64,000 nucleotides of DNA from Kordia sp. (GTDB taxonomy: Bacteria; Bacteroidota; Bacteroidia; Flavobacteriales; Flavobacteriaceae): contig NZ_JAKVBC010000025.1 in the NCBI RefSeq assembly GCF_022447245.1, positions 1-64,000 on the forward strand, read 5' to 3'. The notes under the pieces were generated by a model. That model was given only the letters and a program-made list of their open reading frames with translations. It was not told the DNA's origin and searched no databases. Of this stretch, positions 18,641 through 26,988 are shown one piece after another (position 1 is the stretch's first letter; every line of letters begins with the position of its first letter). Made by a program: the position numbers and the translations under genes.

Positions 18641-19519
18641 TTATGCCAATTTTAGCAGCACATTGATACTACCTGCTAATAATTCTTCTTCGGTGTAGTT
18701 TTGAAAATCTTTATGAAGAGTGAGTTCTTTGAATTTACGGTATTTTTCAGAGTTTTTGTCGCAAGTATCATAGTCTAATGAAATGACTTCATAACCTGCT
18801 TTTTCAAATATTTCCAGATAGTTTGGCAAGCGCAAGCGATTGTGGTAATCAAATTTTGTATGTTGCTTTTTCCATTCCTCTGGACTATATTTTAAGAAAT
18901 CGTAATACGAAAGAGACTTGTCATCATAGGCTCTGTGATCACTTGGCGAAATCATGTGTAAAATATACGCCGACTTCGGTAGTATTTTAGCAAAGTTTTG
19001 ATGAATTTTTAATAAATCCTCGGGAGGAATATGCTCTAAGACAAATCGGGAAAAAACCAGATCAACATGCTCGCCAATGTTTATAGAAGTATCTGCTAAA
19101 TTCGTTTTAGGATAATATTTAACATTGTTAGGTAGCGCATACTTTCCCTTTTCTGAAGCAATATCTGTATTGTAATGTTCTTTGTAATACGTGTTTAATT
19201 TGTTGATTGTTTTTGAATCGTAATGCTCGTTAATGTCATAAGTAACAACAAGCGCAGCATCCGCAGAATGTATGAATGAATAGGGAATAATTGGCGCCCA
19301 ACCAGAACCTAATTCTAAAATCGTTTTATTTTCCAAATTAATAGCTTCTTTCGAAAGAATTTCCAGAGCTTCTTCAAAAGATCTACCATTTGTTTTTACC
19401 TTAAAATTGACACTGTTTCTGTTGAGAAACTTCTGCAATTGGTGATAAATCCCGTATCCTAATGAATTTGGTAAAATATCTAAGGACTTAAAAATAAAAG
19501 ATTTGGTTTTGTGATTCAT
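18641..19519 (-). CDS. class I SAM-dependent methyltransferase
   Basis: 292 aa. Motif I is TILELGSGWAPIIPY, followed by LVVTYDINEHY, then LVFSRFVLEHIPPEDLLKIHQNF, which is the standard D-x-x-x-S-x-x-V-L-E-H-I region of methyltransferase_11-like enzymes. The N-terminal 50 residues are basic and hydrophobic but carry no cleavable signal. It is divergent from the CapK-like gene at 19681 and may belong to the glycan locus as a decorating enzyme; substrate unknown. A short GCAACT/AGTTGC hairpin at 18466-18478 lies downstream and could be a weak terminator. Confidence 0.8.
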   Translation of the reverse strand: MNHKTKSFIFKSLDILPNSLGYGIYHQLQKFLNRNSVNFKVKTNGRSFEEALEILSKEAINLENKTILELGSGWAPIIPYSFIHSADAALVVTYDINEHYDSKTINKLNTYYKEHYNTDIASEKGKYALPNNVKYYPKTNLADTSINIGEHVDLVFSRFVLEHIPPEDLLKIHQNFAKILPKSAYILHMISPSDHRAYDDKSLSYYDFLKYSPEEWKKQHTKFDYHNRLRLPNYLEIFEKAGYEVISLDYDTCDKNSEKYRKFKELTLHKDFQNYTEEELLAGSINVLLKLA

Positions 19520-19627
19520 ATCATGAATAGATTCGCTTGCAAAATAACAAATAAAAACGGATTATCTTCACCTCTTTATATGTATTCAATTAATTTTTGT
19601 AATAAAGCTTAGTTGTTTTTGAATTGA

Positions 19628-19658
19628 TTGGAAATCCCCAATTTTTATGGTACATTTC
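19628..19658 (+). promoter_or_regulatory. candidate Bacteroidota-type promoter for the CapK-like gene
   Basis: TTG at 19628-19630, then 20 nt, then TACATTTC at 19651-19658, one mismatch from the TAnnTTTG -7 box. The predicted transcript start is about 15-20 nt before the ATG at 19681, which supports that ATG over the upstream TTG at 19624. Confidence 0.4.
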
Positions 19659-19680
19659 GCCACTGATTAGTTTTAAAATT

Positions 19681-20958
19681 ATGCTCCACAAGTTTATTTT
19701 TCAATTAGGTGAACGCTTACGAAATCCTTCGATACGGAAGTGGTTTGCATTTTTAAAACAGTCTGAAAAATGGTCAATAGAAGCTTTGGAAGCCTATCAG
19801 TTACAACAATTGAAAGAATTGGTAACTTTTGCCAAAGCAAACTCAGACTATTACAAAGAAAAGTTTGCTAATATTGATCCAACATCATTTTCTACGCTAG
19901 AAGATATTCAACAATTACCACTATTATCTAAGCAGGACGTATTGCTTCACACAGAAGAAATTCACACGAAACATAATTTTAAAAAGGTTTTTAATGCTAC
20001 AACTTCAGGCTCTTCAGGAGATCCTTTAGTATATCAACGGGAAGAAAGCGCCGATTCATTTAACAGAGCTTCTATTTTTAGAGGGTATTCATGGCACAAT
20101 GTACAACCTTGGGAGCGTAATGGCTATTTTTGGGGATTTGATTTTTCAACTTTTAAACGATTTAAAATCTGTCTCTTAGATGCCTTTCAGAATCGTTTTC
20201 GTGTGTTTGATTACAAAGAAAAAGCATTTAAAAAGTTTGTTAAAAAATTACAACGTGCACGATATATTCACGGATATTCCTCCATGATTTACCAATCTGC
20301 AAAACTGATTAATGATCAAAATCTTCCAAAACCTAAGCACATTAAAATGGTCAAAGGAACTTCTGAGAAGATCTATGACAGTTATAAAGAAGAAATTCAA
20401 AAAGCTTTTGGTGTGCCTATCATCAGTGAATATGGTGCTGCAGAAACAGGAATCATTGCTTTTGAATGTAAAGAAGGCAATATGCATATCAATATGGAAG
20501 GTGTAATTGTTGAAGAAATAGACCATCAAATTGTAGTTACCAATTTACAGATGAAGTCGTTTCCAATTATTCGCTATCAATTAGGCGATTATATTGAGTT
20601 GGCCTCCAAAGAAAAAAAGTGTGCTTGTGGGAAAGTTCATTGCATTTTAGAAGAAGTAACAGGAAGAATAGGAGAGAACGTCTATGGAAAGAAAGAAATT
20701 TACCCGAGTTTGTACTTCTATTACATCTTTAAAAACTTAGCAAACAAGCATAACCTAAAACTTACGTATCAAATTATCCAAAAAGAAAAAGGAATTCTTA
20801 TATTTAACCTCGAAGAAAACTTAAGCAATACAAATGAAAAAAAGTTAAGACAAGAGATTCATAATTATTTTGCTAGCGATATTGACTACACTATTTGCCC
20901 AAATGTGAAAAAGAAAGCTGGTAAAGAAAAAACTAAAAGTTTTATCTCTTATCTTTAA
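19681..20958 (+). CDS. CapK/phenylacetate-CoA-ligase-like adenylate-forming protein
   Basis: 425 aa. The P-loop-like adenylation motif is NATTSGSSGDPLVYQRE (A3-type TSGSTG region), followed by HGYSSMIYQSA, ISEYGAAETG (A5) and the FPIIRYQLGDYIEL (A7) segment and a small C-terminal domain ending in KKKAGKEKTKSFIS. CapK-type proteins occur in capsule loci, where they are thought to activate a carboxylic acid for attachment to sugars. The Cys-rich KKCACGKVHCILEEVTGR around 315-330 is the zinc-like insert of this family. It is followed after 9 nt by the initiating sugar transferase, so the pair is probably co-transcribed. Confidence 0.82.
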   Translation: MLHKFIFQLGERLRNPSIRKWFAFLKQSEKWSIEALEAYQLQQLKELVTFAKANSDYYKEKFANIDPTSFSTLEDIQQLPLLSKQDVLLHTEEIHTKHNFKKVFNATTSGSSGDPLVYQREESADSFNRASIFRGYSWHNVQPWERNGYFWGFDFSTFKRFKICLLDAFQNRFRVFDYKEKAFKKFVKKLQRARYIHGYSSMIYQSAKLINDQNLPKPKHIKMVKGTSEKIYDSYKEEIQKAFGVPIISEYGAAETGIIAFECKEGNMHINMEGVIVEEIDHQIVVTNLQMKSFPIIRYQLGDYIELASKEKKCACGKVHCILEEVTGRIGENVYGKKEIYPSLYFYYIFKNLANKHNLKLTYQIIQKEKGILIFNLEENLSNTNEKKLRQEIHNYFASDIDYTICPNVKKKAGKEKTKSFISYL

Positions 20959-20967
20959 TAGCAAGTC

Positions 20968-22365
20968 ATGGCCTCAACCTCAAATATGCATTTCGAAATA
21001 TCGGAACGTAAACTCCTTTTACGTGTTGTCGATTTAGTGGCACTACTTTTCGGGCTATATGTCGGTTCGAATGTTTTTAATTTTGATTATTTCAAATTTA
21101 CAGAAGAACGCTGGTTATGGAGCGTCGTGCTAATTGTATATTATGTATTATTTTCTACGATTTTAGAATTGTATGATTTGCAAAAATCGAGTCGTTATGA
21201 TTCTACTTTTCAGGGGATTATACTTTCAGTTTCTATTACGGTGTTATGCTATTTGTTGACACCAATTTTAACGCCAGAATTGCCTGAGAATCGTTTGCAA
21301 ATTCTCTACTTTTATTTAGCGATTGCGGTTACGATATTTTTGTGGCGATGTGCCTATATTTTCTTTATTTCGTCTCCACGTTTCTTTAAAAATATTCACA
21401 TTATTGGAAACACGGAAGAAATCAAAATCATGTCCGATGCTATTGAACGCAATACAAAGTATTATAAAATTGTAGGATACATCAACTCAAACCCAAACGA
21501 TAAAGAAAAAAATGGAGTATTGGCTGATTTGGAAGAAATCACTAGTTTGGATTTGAACAAAGTGGCAGAAGAAAAATATGTTTCAGAAATTATCATAGCA
21601 AGTAATCAGCGTGAAGAGTTAAGCAAGCCTTTGTTTGATAGTTTAATTGGATTGTTGGAGACTGGATTGCCTATCAAAGAATACATTCAGGTATATGAAG
21701 AATTGACATTTCGTGTGCCTGTTCAGTACATCGGAAAGGATTTTTATAAATATTTTCCGTTCAGTCGAAGCAACCAAAATAAATTATATCTATTTTTTCA
21801 TCGCTTTTTTGATATTGTACTTTCTTCAGTAGGATTGTTGGCGAGTCTTGTATTTATTCCATTTGTTTTGATTGGGAATTTAATTGGAAATCGTGGTCCG
21901 TTGCTATACACACAAGAACGTGTTGGAAAAAATGGTGTGCCGTTTAAAATCTACAAATTGAGAAGTATGGTTGTCGATGCCGAAAAAAATGGCGCTGTTT
22001 GGGCAACTCAGAATGACTCACGAATTACAAAATTTGGTGGTTTTTTACGCAAATCACGTTTGGATGAAGTGCCACAGTTTATAAATGTCTTAAAAGGAGA
22101 TATGAGCATGATTGGTCCACGTCCAGAACGACCTGCGTTTGTAAAGCAATTGTCAGAAGATTTAACGTTTTACGAAATTCGACATGTTGTAAAACCTGGT
22201 GTAACAGGTTGGGCACAGGTAAAAACAGATTATGGCGCTTCTGTAGAAGACAGTTTACGAAAGCTGCAATATGATTTATACTACATAAAACACCGAAGCT
22301 TCTTTTTGGATTTAAATATTATTGTGAAGACCCTAAGTACTGTATTATTCTATAGAGGTAGATAA
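20968..22365 (+). CDS. polyprenyl-phosphate sugar-1-phosphate transferase (WbaP/WcaJ type)
   Basis: 465 aa initiating enzyme that puts the first sugar phosphate on undecaprenyl phosphate at the inner membrane. Four N-terminal helices (about 15-125), a CoA-binding-like Rossmann segment (NIHIIGNTEEIKIMSDAIE), a fifth membrane element (FFDIVLSSVGLLASLVFIPFVLI) and the cytosolic catalytic domain follow in order. Catalytic-domain motifs are RVGKNGVPFKIYKLRSM, SRLDEVPQFINVLKGDMSMIGPRPERP (shown in parts), PGVTGWAQV and YDLYYIKHRS. Full length. This enzyme likely starts assembly of the glycan whose other genes lie at 1-16 kb. Confidence 0.93.
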   Translation: MASTSNMHFEISERKLLLRVVDLVALLFGLYVGSNVFNFDYFKFTEERWLWSVVLIVYYVLFSTILELYDLQKSSRYDSTFQGIILSVSITVLCYLLTPILTPELPENRLQILYFYLAIAVTIFLWRCAYIFFISSPRFFKNIHIIGNTEEIKIMSDAIERNTKYYKIVGYINSNPNDKEKNGVLADLEEITSLDLNKVAEEKYVSEIIIASNQREELSKPLFDSLIGLLETGLPIKEYIQVYEELTFRVPVQYIGKDFYKYFPFSRSNQNKLYLFFHRFFDIVLSSVGLLASLVFIPFVLIGNLIGNRGPLLYTQERVGKNGVPFKIYKLRSMVVDAEKNGAVWATQNDSRITKFGGFLRKSRLDEVPQFINVLKGDMSMIGPRPERPAFVKQLSEDLTFYEIRHVVKPGVTGWAQVKTDYGASVEDSLRKLQYDLYYIKHRSFFLDLNIIVKTLSTVLFYRGR

Positions 22366-22484
22366 TTTATATTTCTTGGGTATTCTGGATTTTTTTGATT
22401 AAAACTTTCTAACTTTCTAACAGAAAAAAACTACCTTGGTTAGGTAAAATAAAATCTACAAACCAACCATTTTAAAAAATCATC

Positions 22485-23342
22485 ATGAGAAACATTGAAA
22501 ACCTTGTCTTTAAAGGTGGAGGCGTTTTAGGAATTGCTTATGCAGGCGCACTTCAAGTATTAGAAAATCACAACATATTAAATGGAATTAAGGGTGTTGC
22601 AGGAACTTCAGCAGGTTCTATTGTTGCTGCTTTAGTCAGTTTAAAGTATTCGGCACCAAAAATTAAAGAAATTGTAGCAGCTACGAATTTTAAGAAATTT
22701 GAAGATGGATTTAACCCATTGCGAATTGTTACTAAATACGGATTGTATGAAGGTGATTATTTTTTGAATTGGTTAAAAGGTATCATCAAAGAAAAAACAG
22801 GAAATGAAAACATCACATTTGCAGAGTTAGTTGCTGATGGATACAGAGATTTGCATGTGTTTTCTACAGATTTGAATACTAAAAATGTTCGAGAGTTTTC
22901 AAATGCACATACACCAAATGTTGTTGTAGCTGAAGCTGTACGCGCTTCCATGTCAATTCCATTTTTCTTTGAAGCGTGGAAGTTTACAAACAATAATCCG
23001 GACGACCATTTATATGTAGATGGAGGAACTGTGTATAACTATCCAATTACCGCATTTAAGCCTATAGAGAATACTTTAGGTTTCTTTTTGCATAGTAAAG
23101 ATGAAAAAGTAACTGACTTAGGTTATGATAGCATTGTTCATTATGTAAAAGATTTGTTTGAAACACTGATGAATGCACAAAATATAGACTTTGATAAAGA
23201 TTCTATTGAAAATAAAGTGACTGTAAAAATTGACGATTTAGGAATTTCGGCGATAGACTTTGATATAACTGACGAGCAAGAACAGGCTTTGTATAACTCA
23301 GGATTTCAGTCAACAGAAGCATATTTGAAGCAGAATTCGTAA
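22485..23342 (+). CDS. patatin-like phospholipase
   Basis: 285 aa cytosolic lipid acyl hydrolase. The oxyanion loop FKGGGVLGIAYAGAL is at 9-23, the nucleophile Ser42 sits in GTSAGS, and the catalytic Asp179 in VDGG completes the Ser-Asp dyad. The intermediate segment EAVRASMSIPFFFEAW is also typical. No signal peptide, so an inner-leaflet or cytosolic role is likely. Upstream, an imperfect palindrome TACCT-TGGTT-AGGTA at 22432-22446 overlaps a weak -7-like box (TACCTTGG). A strong terminator closes the gene. Confidence 0.9.
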   Translation: MRNIENLVFKGGGVLGIAYAGALQVLENHNILNGIKGVAGTSAGSIVAALVSLKYSAPKIKEIVAATNFKKFEDGFNPLRIVTKYGLYEGDYFLNWLKGIIKEKTGNENITFAELVADGYRDLHVFSTDLNTKNVREFSNAHTPNVVVAEAVRASMSIPFFFEAWKFTNNNPDDHLYVDGGTVYNYPITAFKPIENTLGFFLHSKDEKVTDLGYDSIVHYVKDLFETLMNAQNIDFDKDSIENKVTVKIDDLGISAIDFDITDEQEQALYNSGFQSTEAYLKQNS

Positions 23343-23363
23343 TTAACATAACAAAAATATTTA

Positions 23364-23405
23364 AAAGCAAACTACACTGAGCGCAATCGAGGTGTAGTTT
23401 GCTTT
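23364..23405 (+). terminator. intrinsic terminator containing a dispersed hairpin element
   Basis: A 14-bp perfect stem, AAAGCAAACTACAC at 23364-23377 with its complement at 23392-23405, ends in a T-run (to 23408). The inner 24 nt (23373-23396) match, on the opposite strand, the repeat seen at 60110-60133. Confidence 0.85.
23373..23396 (-). repeat. 24-nt dispersed hairpin element, copy 1
   Basis: Read on the minus strand it is TACAC-CTCGATTGCGCTC-AGTGTA with inverted ends. It differs at 3 of 24 positions from the copy at 60110-60133 and shares the core CGCTCAG with the copy at 38652-38675. Confidence 0.6.
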
Positions 23406-23525
23406 TTTATTGATAATTATATTAAAAATAAATAGTTAGAAAGTGATTATCTCATGTGTTTCACAATTTTACTTCAGTAATACTAGATGTTTTATCTTCT
23501 ATATATTGTAGTGAAATTATATATC

Positions 23526-23708
23526 ATGAAAAAAAGAAAGTTAAAAGAATTAAATTTAGACAAGAAGTCAATTGCGAAGTTAATGTTTGAAATAAAAGGA
23601 GCAAGACACGATAGTAGTGTTAAAAGGACGCAATCAGCGCTTACTCTGTGTCCTAGATGTCCAACAATTCTAGGAATGGATCCTATGTGTGATATTCAGC
23701 AAGCATAA
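23526..23708 (+). CDS. putative class I lanthipeptide-like RiPP precursor peptide
   Basis: 60 aa from ATG at 23526; a longer frame from 23487 has only a TTG start. The leader KKRKLKELNLDKKSIAKL matches the K-x-L-x-L-x-K-K-x-I-x-x-L leaders of Bacteroidota ribosomal peptide precursors. The following region has Ser/Thr residues and three Cys (TLCPRCPTILGMDPMCDIQ), suitable for thioether rings, but no Gly-Gly cleavage site is seen (EIKGAR is the closest). No lanthionine dehydratase, cyclase or peptidase-transporter gene lies within the window, so maturation would depend on enzymes elsewhere. Short length makes this an inference. Confidence 0.6.
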   Translation: MKKRKLKELNLDKKSIAKLMFEIKGARHDSSVKRTQSALTLCPRCPTILGMDPMCDIQQA

Positions 23709-23729
23709 CTTTTATGCATCGTAAATATG

Positions 23730-23766
23730 GCAAAAGATGGACTTTATCTTAGAGTTTATCTTTTGC
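23730..23766. terminator. probable bidirectional terminator between convergent genes
   Basis: GCAAAAGAT at 23730-23738 pairs with ATCTTTTGC at 23758-23766, with AAATA/TATTT continuing the stem past a bulge and a T-run after it. The right arm lies inside the last codons of the minus-strand gene. Confidence 0.45.
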
Positions 23767-24942
23767 TATTTTTAAAAAGTAGTACGTGATATATACATAA
23801 CGAACTAAAAACTTTAAAATGAGTGGAATAGCAGCCAGAGCAAATACTTGAAAATTAATAAGCCACAAAAACAGCATAATTACGATTAAACCAATCAATG
23901 TTGCAGAATGTTTCCACAATGCTTTACACTCTTTCCGTTTCACAAAAAACTTGCGGATAAAGAATATGTTTATAGGTGCAAACCACAAAATATTCCAATT
24001 ATTCACTGTCATGGAATGATCAGTGGCAAACCAAAGTAATAGAATCATAATTCCACCCAAACCACTAAAAAGCATTATAAAAGCATCTAGCCAACGTGTA
24101 CGCTTCTTATTTTTAAAATCTAGAAACGTCACAATAAGTGTGATCAATAATAAAATAGAAAATACTACATACGGACTCATAAGTATATTGCCTGCTACTT
24201 TTGCATTTTCTGGTTCTTTTAAAATCACTTTTACTTCTTTTACTAATGGAGAACCATCTTGAGTTGTTGCATTTTCAAAAGCTTGAAACACATAATCTGG
24301 TAAAAACTCATATTCTAATACGGTAGCTTTTCTATCAATAACAGCACCTAAAGCAATATTGATTCCAAAGCTAGACCAAGAATTATGGACTACATAATCA
24401 TGAATAAGTTCTCGAAATGTTTTGCTAGTAGTAATATGCTCTTCCTTAAAAACTATGTCATTACCAAAGGTTTTGTTGACTACTTCTCTAATTTTCGTCG
24501 CACAGTTATTAAAAAAGAAGTCGTATTCATAAGATCGGTTTTTTTCTTTGTAGTTATCTTCTAAAAAGGCGAGAAGCGAACGTGTTTGGTCATGCGTTAA
24601 GTTTAAAACTTGTTCTTTTACCCAACGTTTTTCACGTTTATAACTATATACAAAGTTTCTAAATTGTGTTCTGCCTAATTGATATGGAAGTTTTCCTTGT
24701 GCAAATTTTATATAAAAAAACGGTGTATTAAAGTCAAAAGTTCCATAATTGTATACCATATCATAACCGTATACAGGATCTTTTAGTCGAAATGCATTGT
24801 GTCCAAACGTAGAATACAACTCGGAACCAGGACCACAAGTAATAACAGAAAAAGTGGCTTCTGGAGAAAGTTTAATTTGTGTTTTTTCTTGCCCAAAAAC
24901 AATTCCAACATAAAGAAATAGAAGAAATACAAGTTTTTTCAT
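23749..24942 (-). CDS. DUF4105 envelope protein with C-terminal membrane segments
   Basis: 397 aa from ATG at 24942; a GTG 30 nt upstream is possible but would spoil the signal peptide KKLVFLLFLYVGIVFGQ. The DUF4105 (Lnb-like N-terminal periplasmic) domain spans about 20-250: ITCGPGSELYSTFGHNAFRL, YNYGTFDFNTPFFYIKFAQG, and the Cys-containing FFFNNCATKIREVV that resembles an NlpC-like catalytic Cys site. Four to five helices follow from about 275. It is probably an inner-membrane protein with a large periplasmic domain; enzymatic activity is not established. Confidence 0.82.
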   Translation of the reverse strand: MKKLVFLLFLYVGIVFGQEKTQIKLSPEATFSVITCGPGSELYSTFGHNAFRLKDPVYGYDMVYNYGTFDFNTPFFYIKFAQGKLPYQLGRTQFRNFVYSYKREKRWVKEQVLNLTHDQTRSLLAFLEDNYKEKNRSYEYDFFFNNCATKIREVVNKTFGNDIVFKEEHITTSKTFRELIHDYVVHNSWSSFGINIALGAVIDRKATVLEYEFLPDYVFQAFENATTQDGSPLVKEVKVILKEPENAKVAGNILMSPYVVFSILLLITLIVTFLDFKNKKRTRWLDAFIMLFSGLGGIMILLLWFATDHSMTVNNWNILWFAPINIFFIRKFFVKRKECKALWKHSATLIGLIVIMLFLWLINFQVFALAAIPLILKFLVRYVYITYYFLKIAKDKL

Positions 24943-25026
24943 CAGTGTGACTTTATCTGATAAAAATATCACTTTTTATCTTTGAGAGGAAACAACGGCT
25001 TCGTTATTTTTATGTTAAAGCAAGAT

Positions 25027-26088
25027 TTATCTTCTAAACAAGCTCCAATCAATTTTTAACGAAAATACATTTGAATATACAGCAGCACTTTGATCTCCAA
25101 TATCTGTCAAAGCATAATCAACCTGAATTCCTTTATACTTAAAGCCAATTCCCAAATTTGGTTGAAACGTTAATGATTCAGATCCAAAATTGTTTTCGTT
25201 TTGGAAATTTCCGACGCCAGCTCTTAAAAATACTAAATCAGTATAAGCAAATTGTAAACCAACGGCAGGCGTTACACTTGCAAATGATGTAGAAATGATA
25301 TCATTAGTTTCAGCAAAACGCATATTTAAATCTACTTCTGCTGTAAGTGTATAATCATAATTAAATGTAAAGCTACGTGCTACACCAAATTGTAATTTTG
25401 GAATGGTAATCTCTGTCGTTTCTGGTAAATCTTGTGTTGGAATTTGATCACTAACATTGTTGAATAAATCCTCGTCAATGCTCCATGTGTTGAATGTTGT
25501 GGTAATATCACGCGCCATCAAACCAAATTTCCAATCGTCATGTCTAAATTGTAAACCAAAGTCAAAACCAAATCCCCAAGAAGAAGCAAAATCCCCAATA
25601 ATTCTTCGGATTACTTTAGCATTAACTCCCCAATTTAAACCTTGTACGGGCATTCTTCTTGCATAAGAAAATGTAATTCCATAATCGGCAGCAGAGAAGA
25701 GGCTGATACGGTTAAAATCAATATTTCCTTGGCTATCGATTAATTGAGTAGTATTTAAGATGTCATCAACTCCAAAGCGAATCAATGAAATTCCCCAAGC
25801 ACTTCTGTCGTCAATAGGCATTGCAAAAGCGGCATAATCATACAGTGCAATATTTGCAAAATAACTAGAGTGCATCAATGCGATTTGCTTGTCTTCTAAT
25901 TGAACCAAACCAGCAGGATTCCAATATCCAGAGTTTACATCACCAATATTTGCCACTACGGCATTTCCCATCCCAAACGCGCCAGCATCAACACCAATAT
26001 TCATGAATTCATTAGAATATTTAGCCACAGATTGTCCGTTTGCAACATGTGCAATTATTATAAAGAGGAATACAAGTAACTTTTTCAA
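25027..26088 (-). CDS. PorV/PorQ-family outer-membrane beta-barrel protein
   Basis: 353 aa from TTG at 26088, which gives signal peptide KKLLVFLFIIIAHVANGQ; an upstream TTG at 26115 places polar residues before it. The mature N terminus has FMNIGVDAGAFGMGNAVVAN and SGYWNPAGLVQLE, the hallmark of PorV/PorQ proteins, some of which shuttle cargo in type IX secretion. The remainder alternates as beta strands and ends in an aromatic residue-rich strand (FSLKIDWSLFRR). It is upstream of and co-directional with the DUF4105 gene (84-nt gap). Which cargo it serves is unknown. Confidence 0.78.
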   Translation of the reverse strand: MKKLLVFLFIIIAHVANGQSVAKYSNEFMNIGVDAGAFGMGNAVVANIGDVNSGYWNPAGLVQLEDKQIALMHSSYFANIALYDYAAFAMPIDDRSAWGISLIRFGVDDILNTTQLIDSQGNIDFNRISLFSAADYGITFSYARRMPVQGLNWGVNAKVIRRIIGDFASSWGFGFDFGLQFRHDDWKFGLMARDITTTFNTWSIDEDLFNNVSDQIPTQDLPETTEITIPKLQFGVARSFTFNYDYTLTAEVDLNMRFAETNDIISTSFASVTPAVGLQFAYTDLVFLRAGVGNFQNENNFGSESLTFQPNLGIGFKYKGIQVDYALTDIGDQSAAVYSNVFSLKIDWSLFRR

Positions 26089-26231
26089 GAGTGTAATTTT
26101 TATACAAATATGCAATTTTCTACCCTAATAAACTCAAAAAACACATAGATATTGTGCGGAAATAATCAACATATCTACTTATGGACTATAGAGTTTGTAA
26201 AGTTTATTTATTTTTACAAAAAATCAAGTAC

Positions 26232-26984
26232 ATGAATATCAAAAAACACATTCCAAATTTCATCACATTATTAAATGTTTTTTGCGGTTGTTTGGCAATA
26301 ATTTTTGCAGTAAAAAACCAATTAGAAATAGCTGCTTTTTTTGTGTTTTTAGGTATCTTTTTTGACTTTTTTGATGGCTTAGCAGCCAGATTGTTAAAGG
26401 TGCAAAGCGAATTAGGTTTACAATTAGATTCGCTCGCAGATATGATTACCAGTGGAGTTGTCCCTGGAATTGTAATGTACCAGTTGTTCAACAGGGCTTT
26501 AGATATTCATGAGAAAGTAAATGATGGACATTCTTGGTCAGATACTTGGCATTGGTTTCAAAATGAAGTACATATATTACCACTTTTAGGACTTTTAATC
26601 ACGCTTGCTTCAGCATACCGCTTGGCAAAATTTAATATTGACGAAAACCAAACCTCTTCTTTTATTGGATTACCAACACCAGCCAACACTTTATTAATCG
26701 TATCATTTCCATTAATACTGGCATATCAAGATATTACGGTTATTGATGTACATGCAATTATCTTAAACAAGTGGTTTTTAATAACAATGACACTATTAAG
26801 TAGTTATTTGCTTAATGCTAAAATTTCATTATTCGCTTTAAAATTTAAAGATTGGAGTTTTAAAAAAAATATGGTAAAATATATTTTCATTATTTTAAGT
26901 ATGTTATTAATGGTCATCTTACAATTTGTTGCTATTCCAATCATCATCATTTTGTATGTGTTGATTTCTCTATTAAAAAAATGA
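26232..26984 (+). CDS. pssA: CDP-diacylglycerol-serine O-phosphatidyltransferase
   Basis: 250 aa integral membrane enzyme making phosphatidylserine, precursor of phosphatidylethanolamine. The start is ATG at 26232, giving IKKHIPNFITLLNVFCGCLA, the usual N terminus. The CDP-alcohol phosphotransferase motif D-G-x2-A-R-x8-G-x3-D-x3-D is intact: DGLAARLLK, then SELG, LQLDSLAD. Six to seven helices follow. It is 4 nt upstream of the beta-helix gene. Confidence 0.92.
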   Translation: MNIKKHIPNFITLLNVFCGCLAIIFAVKNQLEIAAFFVFLGIFFDFFDGLAARLLKVQSELGLQLDSLADMITSGVVPGIVMYQLFNRALDIHEKVNDGHSWSDTWHWFQNEVHILPLLGLLITLASAYRLAKFNIDENQTSSFIGLPTPANTLLIVSFPLILAYQDITVIDVHAIILNKWFLITMTLLSSYLLNAKISLFALKFKDWSFKKNMVKYIFIILSMLLMVILQFVAIPIIIILYVLISLLKK

Positions 26985-26988
26985 TTAT

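Noticed and set aside
23487-23525. Longer form of the precursor peptide
   Set aside because: It starts at a TTG and adds hydrophobic residues not found in such leaders; the ATG at 23526 gives a normal leader.
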